Source of the DNA: Coprinus comatus
Taxonomy: Eukaryota; Basidiomycota; Agaricomycetes; Agaricales; Agaricaceae
DNA: 64,000 bases
Direction of reading: 5' to 3'
Assembly: GCA_034638255.1 (NCBI GenBank)
Contig: JAWPGT010000057.1
Location: 1 to 64,000, forward strand
The translations under genes and the position numbers were made by a program. Under the pieces are notes generated by a model, which was not told where the DNA came from, searched no databases, and worked only from the letters and a program-made list of their open reading frames with translations. Shown here piece after piece: positions 55,882 to 64,000 of the stretch (its first letter is position 1; each line of letters begins with the position of its first letter).

Positions 55882-57672
55882 TCATTGCCGCAAATCAAAT
55901 TGTGATTGTACCCCTTTTCCTTTTCCTTTTCCATTCCCATTCCCATTCCTACTCCCACCTACCAAACCATCATATAAATCCGTAGAATCCGCATCCAAAA
56001 CAGTCAACAACCTTCTAAGCAATTTCCCTTGCATTTCCACAGTTTGACTTAGATCTGCTATTTGTTTACTCAATTCCGTTTGATTTTTCGCAAGTTTCAT
56101 ATTTGAAAGATCTCGTAGAGTAGGTGTATTGCTTGAGAGTGAATTATGTGTTCCATAACCACCAAGGAATGGATTTGATAAACCACTTCCGGTGTTGATG
56201 TTTTCATCATTTGGAACTAGAGGACTTGAGTTTTCTTGTCCATCCGCATCATCCCCACGAGTTCGATCCTAATATGATCCAGATTTGTTTAGCCTAGCGA
56301 ATAATAATGATAAGGGAAGACCTAAAACTGACCTTTTGGTTGACTAGACGTTCCCATACAAGACTGAACTCGCGGCCTAGCACGAAACTTGGTAGGGTTA
56401 TGAGGAGTAGCCCAGATACGAGGATGGGTAGAGTAACGAGGCGACCCAAAAATGAGGTAGGTGTAATTTCTCCGTAACCAACAGTTGTGATTGCTGAATG
56501 AACAGACATTGAGCGATGTAGTCGCGCAATTTTTCCCTAAATCCACTTACTAACGAGTACAAACCTAAAGGTATATTGTTAGGAACTTTGACCCTAATCA
56601 TATACCAATATCACTTACCAAGCTGCTGCGGGGATTGACTAGGGCATTATATAAATAAATTTACGAGAATCGTAAACTAGTCAAGAAAACTTACAGAAAA
56701 TTGACTGGGATCTCCCTCTGTGTTGATAAATGTTTCTAGTGTCTCATCCCATGTGCCTCTCTCAGCGAAGTACCTAATAAAAATGAGCAGGTGGGATAGA
56801 CGGGTAGGATGTTCACATACAAGAGTGTACTGAATACAGTAAGAATCATGATGACGAAGAATCCAATAGCAAGCAGGGCATGTTGTGATCGTCGTACAGA
56901 GAGATACATGACCTCTATAGTTCTATCGGGTTCGTAAGTGTCATGAAAACACACTTGAAAATAGACACTTACAGGAGAATTGTGTGGTTATGTCGAAAGG
57001 GTCGGAAAACTCTAAGTAACCTAAACATTCGCAGAATAGAGAACCTGAATAGTACAGACTAGAGTACTCTTTAGTGGTGTACGTGTGATTTTTCTTTCTG
57101 ACTTACAGTATCTTGTTGCAATAGTAATTCAATATAATACGGTCCTACCGATAGAAGGTCGATAATCCCATAAAAAGCTGGTATTACGTAATATGACAAT
57201 TAGCGCCTAGCTCCAAGAAAATCTGGTTGGAAGAATACTGACAAAATATCCATTTCAAGAGACTCCTCCATGTATTGCTCCAGGCAATACATCTAGCAAT
57301 ATACTCCACAGTGAACAGGGCGACAAGACTAGTCTCCATACCAAACCAAACGCGGGTTGAAATTGAGTGAAATGCGGGTACTGTCTCCAGGATAGTGATG
57401 AGAGCCGAGAGGACAATGAGACCAGTAGTTGCAACATAGACTAGGAATGCAGATGGAGAGGAAGTTGGACGTTCGAGTAGAGCAAACAAGTCACGTTTCC
57501 AGTATGGGTGGATTGCCTCTAGTGATGCATCTTCCTCGTAGGATGTAGATTGTGGAAATAGTTCGTTGACATTGGATGGAGTTGGTGGTCTGTATTCTTC
57601 TGTTAGAAACCTGGATGCTTCAGGATAGTTTGTTCGTAGTCGGTTAAGTTCTATCGACGTGCTGCGCGACAT
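55882..57672 (-). CDS. Voltage-gated potassium channel
   Basis: Nine exons (57672-57243, 57177-57107, 57058-56973, 56922-56821, 56773-56695, 56638-56619, 56564-56551, 56493-56333, 56268-55882) close to 449 aa. After an acidic N-terminus, helices S1-S3 run from LLERPTSSPSAFLVYVATTG to YYIELLLQQD. S4 is FSILRMFRLLRVFRPFR, with Arg at every third position, the voltage sensor. S5 is LLAIGFFVIMILTVFSTLLYF. The pore helix IPAAAW and the filter TITTVGYGEITP give K+ selectivity, and S6 is TLPILVSGLLLITLPSFVLG. The C-terminus has a coiled coil (QTELSKQIADLSQTVEMQGKLLRRLL), possibly for tetramer assembly, and a GNGNGKGKGKG tail. The ATG at 57672 is used because the open frame upstream begins with TTG. 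Two very small exons (20 and 14 nt) encode the pore-helix junction. Confidence 0.9.
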
Positions 57673-60600
57673 CGAGGTGGCCGACAAAGTCCAACCAGGG
57701 CAATGCTAAGCATTTCCCACGCCCGTCACTGTCATTCCCATAGAGCAGTCCAAGAACACTGAGCAGGCATCTCGGTGGGCCACAATCAATGTGCGGAGTT
57801 TCCATAACATGGTCATCCTAATACTTATAAATTACCTCTACAGCTCATAGATGCTCTGCTCCAAAATACCCAGGGAGAAGCACCTAGTAGCGCAAACGAT
57901 ATCCGTGAACTCAATTTCTATTGTAGTCAGCCATCAATTACAAGCCAGTGGGAATTCTGACTCCCTGAGTCTGAAAGACAGTGTTGGCAGAACTCACTGC
58001 TCTATTTCTCATGACCTTAGACATGACCCTAGACATGACCCGATGTTGAGAAGGAAATCAAATGTAATACAGTGCATTGAGAAAGAATACAAATACATGT
58101 GATAAAGTATAAATATGCTGGCATGTGAAGTGGAAAAAGGATTCAAAATCCATACTAGAGAGGATAATGAATATGTAGGGAAAAAGAAAAAGGATCTTAA
58201 TAATCCCACAATCAGTATGAATTCAATGAAATACTAGTAGAAACAAACCAAGAGACCGGCCAGATATACAGGTTCCTCAACGATGAGATCCACTGAAATA
58301 ATCTATCACCGATGTCTTTCTCCATATCCCAGGGGCCGGCTGCCGCACATATATCTTTGAATTCGACTTCACGTTGTCCACTTTATGTGTAATATTTTGA
58401 GTATATGAAAATTTGAGGTGGATTATAGTAATGTTGTAGGATTAAGTGCGAAGGAGAATGTCATGTTGAAGCTTTGAAGTTTGGCTTGGGCAATATCATA
58501 ACACATTGGTTAGAAGATAAGATGTTTTGTGGGGCATGCCCTGGGGTGTGATGAATTATATACAGTAGCTTTAGGAAAGGGGGAGTGGGTAATTGTTTCT
58601 AGTCGATCATAAATCATGATCATCATTTCCAAGGAAATTGCCATGTATCCTAGCATCGCGGCGCCAGGCTGTCAGCCGCGGCACGACTCTGTGCATGGAT
58701 CGTCACGTTATCGAACCAAAGGCTGACGTTTTATGCACAACAACGCCTTGATAACTCGTACCGTGGATCTAAACATGATGCGATTCACCACATAGTCGCG
58801 CCGCTCTGCCACCGTGTTGGGTCAGGGATATTAAGTGTGATACTAATTGTCCAGTCATTTGATTGCCTCATAATTTAGTAATTTCTTCTGTGTAGTGTAG
58901 ATGGAAGTTCATTCCATCATTTAGCTTATATTTCCCAAGTTACTTTTGGTTGTGGGGCATCGGACGGACCCACAGTATCTTATGGGAAAGATAGAGGTAG
59001 TAGTATGTAGGCCAAGTTTCGGCTGCCTTTTTAGTGAATTCAATATGATAAGTATCCATGAATCTCCATGAGCGATCACCGGTCATGAATTGACGAATAA
59101 CATCGGCAGGACAGGCATCAAATGCTTTGGTTGCACTTTTTTTTTGCGCTAACCAAAAGCGCCCTTCTTTTTGCTTCCATCTTAAGGCTCAATGTGGATG
59201 GAATCCAATCTCTCATCAGTTGGATCAAACCTCAGAGTCTTCATTTCAACTACCATATCACATTTCTCCTCAGTTCCTGATCTCTTTAGGCTCTTTGAAC
59301 TTGATAGTGTTGGTCTTTCTCTTAGACTCCACTCTTAATCCTGATTCATTGTTGTCACAGTTTTTGATTGTTGGAAGTGATCTGATATTTTATTTGGGCT
59401 TTTTTGCTGGTCAAGGCATATTTTCGTTACCACAAGAATTGTTAATAAAAATGTACGTTATATTTATTTATGATTTATAGAAGAACCACTCATTGAATTT
59501 GTTTTATTCTTGTGGCACAGGCTCTCATTAACAAAAGGAGATGATTATGCATAGCTTCTTGGACTTTGTGGTCATTTTCGCTGTTTTGCCAGTTTTTTTG
59601 AACTCCTTATAGTAAATTACATTTTTAGACAGCTTGATGAAATTTAATAAGATTTAGCGCTTTGGAAAACTCTCATCAAGAGCTATCAATTATTAGCACT
59701 ATTTTCACATGGTTTAAAAATGACCGATCTCTTTAAGTGGAGTTTGCTTGTTCGTAACTGTACACAAAGTTCAGAACACACAAAGTAAGGTGGCGGCACC
59801 CCGCGAAATCGGCCCGGGAACAACCTATTTTTAGCCCTAATGTTTAGAGATAACGCTCCTACTTAGGTTACCAAGTTTCCACTGGTGGCATGGATTGATT
59901 TTGAAAGGAATCTTTATAGTCACATCAAATAGTTACCTAAATGTAGTGTGAAATTGTTGAACTTGAACAATGGAACTCTCAGACACGACAAGAAGCTCTG
60001 AAAAATTATCGGAATAATACTATTCACTGTCTCAAGGTTCAAAAAATCCGATTTGCTACAGCGAAATAACAGCCCATTAGAATTCTGTTCGGGTATCCTA
60101 GGTATTGATAAGAAGAGATTCAAGAAAATAGAAACGATGGGATTTAGAAAAACTTCTCATTAGTAAGTATGAGTATATATTCGGATGTCGAACATTGTCG
60201 CGCGGTCATTTATTTATAGAATAGATTGTATCACGCGTCATATATCATATGTCGAATTTATACATACTAATTGATTGTCTATAGAAACTATAAATAGTAC
60301 GAATACATTAACAATATGTGTGTGTGGACGTTCGAGGGAAAAATAAGGGTTGTCTTCCTATACATCCCACTACATTCTCACGATATCCCGGCGGCATCTC
60401 ATGCCACGTTGGACCCTTTGTCTTCTCTTGCTTTCATTAATCTAGCGGTATCTCCGGAGACATCTTTTTGACCCACTGAAGTTATATCAAAAAGAATGTT
60501 AATGTGCCACGAACCAAGAACTGCAGCGCATGTACTATGCTGTAATAGTATGAAACTCCGAGGTGGCTACAGTGGGTCACGAAGGCTAGTGGCGCACAAA

Positions 60601-60986
60601 TATTCGGATTAGTAGTTTCAATATTTGACGTTTTAAAGAGGTATAATAACGGAAAGAAAGCGTACCATGTTCGTGTTTCTACTATGCAGTAGAACTAAAT
60701 AAATCTCACATTAGAGGGAAAAGGAGATATGATAGGAACTAGGAGTGGGTTAGAATCGAACGTGTGAAAGAGTGAAGAATGGTAATAGACTATCGTTTCC
60801 ATTCTATGATAGAACACCCCCTATATACTGGCTTTAATCAAGTCATGAGTAAGTTGATGTCAACTTCGAAGGTTAATGGTCAGAGTTGTGGGGGAGATTG
60901 CTGTTAACCCCACCGAATGTGAAATGTATATAAACGTAGCATAACTTCGATGATAAGGACAACATCCCTACCAATACTACACCGAT
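57673..60986. other. Long gene-poor region
   Basis: About 3.3 kb without a supported gene. The best frame, 59127-59480 on plus (117 codons), is hydrophobic and low in information, with no motif; it may be a remnant. A short direct repeat ATGACC-TAGACATGACC occurs near 58010-58040. TATATAAA (60927-60934) near the right end belongs to the next gene. Confidence 0.45.
60927..60934 (+). promoter_or_regulatory. TATA box of glutathione transferase copy 3
   Basis: TATATAAA 53-60 nt before the ATG at 60987. Confidence 0.65.
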
Positions 60987-61826
60987 ATGACTATCACATT
61001 CTACGACCTCGTTGCACAAGATGGTATTGATACCTGGTCTCCAAACCCCTTTAAAACCAAGTTAGTTTCTTTTCATTCGAGACATCTCGACTGTAACCCA
61101 ACCATTGCTACTAGATATAGTCTGGGGTTCAAGAAGCTTCCTTACAAAACCGTTAGGTTGGAATATCCAGAACTTGAGGGGGAATTTAAGAAGCACGGGA
61201 TCCCACCTAGCATGCTCAGGCCCAAGACAGGAGTCCCACTTTATACTAGCCCATCCTTAACCGACGATAGAACTGGTGCAGCAATCAGCGAATCTTACAA
61301 AATCGCTGAATACCTCGACCAAGCATACCCCGATACCCCTCGCTTATTCCCACCAGGAACAGAAGCATTCCAAGCCGCATTCTATGAACAATTCAACCAA
61401 GGTCGTCTTTCCATCTACCCAATCTTCATTCCCAACATTCCCAAGATTTTAAGACCACCTAGTGCAGAATATTTCACTCGTAGGCGATCTGAGGATTGGG
61501 ATATACCGTTGGCTGAACTTGAGCCATTTGGTGAAGCACGTGTAGAGAGGATGAATAAAGCAAAGGAAGTTTTCGACTCTTTCGATAGTTTCTATAGCAA
61601 GAGTTCTGGTCCATTCCTTATGGGGGATACTCCTGTATTCTCTGACTTTATCGTTGTGTCTTTATTCCATAGTCTTAGGGTTGTGATGGGGGAGAATAGC
61701 GTCGAGTGGAAGATTCTTAGTAAGGAATGGCATAATGGGAGGTGGGGTGATCTGTTGGCAAGGTTGGAGGTGTACTCGAAGCATCCAGACCAAGAGGTTA
61801 AGTACACACCTAGAGCTGTAAATTAG
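60987..61826 (+). CDS. Etherase-like glutathione S-transferase, copy 3
   Basis: Two exons (60987-61060, 61115-61826) give 261 aa. MTITFYDLVAQDGIDTW, GVPLYTSPSLTDD, SESYKIAEYLDQAYPDTP and SSGPFLMGDTPVFSDFIVVS place it with copy 2 (43098-43913) as a close paralogue in the etherase-related class. The 54-nt intron has the same position and phase as in the other two copies. Its length is a multiple of three and it contains no stop, so an unspliced message would also be open, adding 18 residues inside the thioredoxin-fold domain. The C-terminus is 15 residues longer (HPDQEVKYTPRAVN) than copy 2. The role is probably glutathione-dependent processing of phenolic ethers or xenobiotics. Confidence 0.88.
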   Translation: MTITFYDLVAQDGIDTWSPNPFKTKLVSFHSRHLDCNPTIATRYSLGFKKLPYKTVRLEYPELEGEFKKHGIPPSMLRPKTGVPLYTSPSLTDDRTGAAISESYKIAEYLDQAYPDTPRLFPPGTEAFQAAFYEQFNQGRLSIYPIFIPNIPKILRPPSAEYFTRRRSEDWDIPLAELEPFGEARVERMNKAKEVFDSFDSFYSKSSGPFLMGDTPVFSDFIVVSLFHSLRVVMGENSVEWKILSKEWHNGRWGDLLARLEVYSKHPDQEVKYTPRAVN

Positions 61827-62326
61827 GTTAAATACATACTGTATGCGGTCCGAGAACTGTATAACAATGCTCAGTACAAGTACTTATCAGTATTTAGCTA
61901 CATACCAAGCATCAAACTTTCCTCTGGAAGAAAGCCCTCACGAGGAGCTTATATTACTAGATGAGGCAAGATTAGTACTACAAATGATGTCATAGGTACA
62001 TGGTATGGCAACTCTGCGACGCAGATTCGGAGACCATAACGAGAAAAGAATAGATACCGACTGCTATCGCATTTCTTAAGAGAGAAGATGGGGGCCATTA
62101 GATTTTAGCGGGAACTGGTGAGAAGCAAATTCCCGGCATTTCCCGTTTCAGTCTTCGTGTTTCCCGTTTCAATCTTTATACTTCTCGTTTCATATTTTTT
62201 TATATCTCTTCTTTCAATATTATTTGTTAAAACCTTACACCTACGATCGCCCTCATTTTCTCGTTCCGCTCATTCCCGCCACATCCTGCCAAAATCTAGA
62301 TGCCCACGAAGATGGGCCTTTAAGAA
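61827..62326. other. Intergenic region
   Basis: No gene is seen. Contains repeated TTCCCGTTTCA/TTCTCGTTTCA words near 62140-62195. Confidence 0.5.
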
Positions 62327-64000
62327 TTATTTCTCGTCTGACTGCGACCTTCCGGATGGAGAATCAGGATAAAGCTACACAGACGACGATGATAATCAGA
62401 GATATTGGTATGACATTTTGAAATCAATCCAAGACATACCTTCCCAGGATTAAACAACCCCATAGGATCAATCGCTCTCTTTATAGATTTCATCAACTCA
62501 ACAGTTCCTTCTCCCAATTCTTCAACCAAATATTCCTTCTTCCCAACTCCAACTCCATGTTCACCTGTACCTACATTACAGTTTATGTCAACACGGAATT
62601 CTCATTAAGCAGTGAGGTGGAACCAAACAATGAACTTACATGTACCGTCCATTTTAATAGCCCTCCTAACCATCCTACTCGCAGCTTCTTTCGCAATTTC
62701 TTTCTCTTTCTCATCTCTCGCCATAATCATTGCATGAAAATTCCCATCTCCAACATGTCCAACAATAGTCGATAAAAGTCCAGACTCCTTCAAATCTCTT
62801 TTCGTCTCATAAACCAAATCTGGTAGCTTCGACACCGGAACGCTGTTTTTTTTATTACAAAAAAATAAACATTATATCAGTCTTAAGCTAATACAATTTT
62901 AAAATAAAACGACAAACCAAACATCTCCAGGCCAAGCTGCAGCATTTGGTGCCATAGCCAAAGCGGCAAAAGCCACATTCTTCCTTTCATTCCAAAGTTC
63001 CATCGATTCCTTCTCATTCTTCGCCAAAACAAAATCCTTTCCACCGTATTTTTCTACAATTTTCTTAACTATACCTGCCGTTTCTTTCAACGAAGCTTGA
63101 GTTGGACCTTGGAATTTAAACCATATATGATCTTTGACTTTATATTGACGACGTGATGCTCCATATTTATTGAGAGCATCCATTAATCCATCGTCTAGAA
63201 GTTCTATGCACTCTGAAAAAGGGTTTAATAATTCCAAAAGAAATGAAGAGAAAACAAGTAGAAAACAACGCACGGATTCCAACTCCTTGATTCAGAATTT
63301 CGACTACTGCTTCCGTGGCCTTTTTTACATCTGGGAAATTAGCTAATGCAACAGTAGTAGGCAGAACAGGAGCCAGTCGAATTGTTACTAGGGAAAGAAA
63401 CGCACAACTACTCTTCAGTATTCAATACAAATGAATAAGGATGGGGGTACTGGTACCTTCAGTGACGATTCCTAATGTTCCTTCAGCCCCTATAAATAGT
63501 TTTGTGGTATCAAAACCAGCTGATGATTTGCGTGATCTTCTTCTTGTCTTAATTACTTCACCGGATGGCAATACCACTGTCTGTTAATAAAAGGTGAATT
63601 ATATCAACATCTTACCAATGGAGAAACCACATACGGCGTTCAGAAACCATTCCGCTTTAGCTGTTCCATAACGAACAGCATTCGCTACAGAATATGTTCA
63701 AATTCGATATCAACACAATATTCTGAGTAGATAAGTAAAACGTACTTCCAGAACACCCTGTGCTCAACATCCCTCCTATGCTCGCGCCGGGTGCGGGATC
63801 CAACTGCGCGATGAATTATAAAATTAGGTAACATCCCTTATAAATCCACTAGCGTACTCACAGGAAAGAAGAGAGGTATACCTATGTGGTATGGTGATTT
63901 AGCTTCTTGAAAAGGTTCAGAATTGAATTACGAACCTTTCTCTTTCAACATCTCGTTAATCTCATCCCATTTAGCTCCGGGCTGACATACAATATCTGCG
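62327..64000 (-). CDS. DLD1: D-lactate dehydrogenase (cytochrome), FAD-linked; 5' part outside the window
   Basis: About eleven exons on the minus strand, running out of the window at 64000. The visible part starts in the FAD-binding domain ([17 protein letters not shown]) and continues with [56 protein letters not shown] and the substrate domain with [14 protein letters not shown], whose His residues bind the metal and substrate. It ends [15 protein letters not shown]...[14 protein letters not shown]. This order is typical of the VAO/PCMH-type D-lactate dehydrogenases of fungal mitochondria, which oxidise D-lactate (or related 2-hydroxy acids) and pass electrons to cytochrome c. The stop is TAA 62329-62327. 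All exon joins checked keep frame. The mitochondrial targeting signal lies outside. Confidence 0.9.

Noticed and set aside
59127..59480. 117-codon hydrophobic frame
   Set aside because: Low complexity, starts within a T-run, no motif or promoter. It may be a remnant but cannot be supported.

Overview
The window looks like a chromosome segment from a basidiomycete fungus, most likely an agaricomycete. Genes are cut by many short GT-AG introns (about 40-90 nt). The gene families are also typical: two Kyakuja-Dileera-Zisupton (KDZ) transposases, a Ty3/Gypsy chromovirus, etherase-like glutathione transferases, a secreted GMC oxidoreductase, a Urc1-type GTP cyclohydrolase II and a D-lactate dehydrogenase. 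I cannot name the species from sequence alone. Splice sites were placed by hand and mostly checked by reading-frame closure.

Layout. 1-1.4 kb: 3' part of a secreted Cys-rich protein gene, with an intact paralogue at 53.8-54.8 kb. 1.4-3.4 kb: two decayed phosphatidylserine-decarboxylase-like remnants. 4.0-6.2 kb: a 9-exon Urc1-like gene. 9.08-28.78 kb: one large DNA transposon (KDZ-1) bounded by near-identical 992-bp terminal inverted repeats. It carries a 955-aa KDZ transposase, a gene with RNase H1 N-terminal (viroplasmin-like) modules, and a divergent coiled-coil gene of a fungal family of unknown function. Its left inverted repeat is split by a 7.9-kb chromovirus with 365-bp LTRs and a 5-bp target duplication. 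The chromovirus pol is split in turn by a 2.0-kb element with short inverted ends. 28.87-29.90 kb: a RING-type tail-anchored protein gene starting 91 bp from the KDZ-1 end. 31.9 kb: tRNA-Gly(TCC).

33.4-35.7 kb: a GMC oxidoreductase gene with one probable frameshift. 36.3-37.5 kb: an alpha/beta hydrolase with an in-frame TAG in a readthrough-type context. 37.8-39.4 kb: a sorbosone-dehydrogenase-like secreted protein. 40.1 kb: a small unknown gene. 41.8-43.9 kb: two glutathione transferases, with a third paralogue at 61.0-61.8 kb. 44.36-53.35 kb: a second KDZ element (KDZ-2) with a CxC2-type transposase, a small Ser/Lys-rich protein and an AT-hook companion protein. 55.9-57.7 kb: a voltage-gated potassium channel. 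62.3-64.0 kb: the 3' part of a D-lactate dehydrogenase gene that leaves the window.

How the parts relate. The two KDZ elements share a layout: transposase and a second gene on one strand, then a divergent third gene. This suggests a mobile module rather than a lone transposase. Between the elements, the host genes lean toward secreted or cytosolic oxidative metabolism (GMC, sorbosone dehydrogenase, glutathione transferases). A joint role in breakdown of aromatics or sugars is only an inference.
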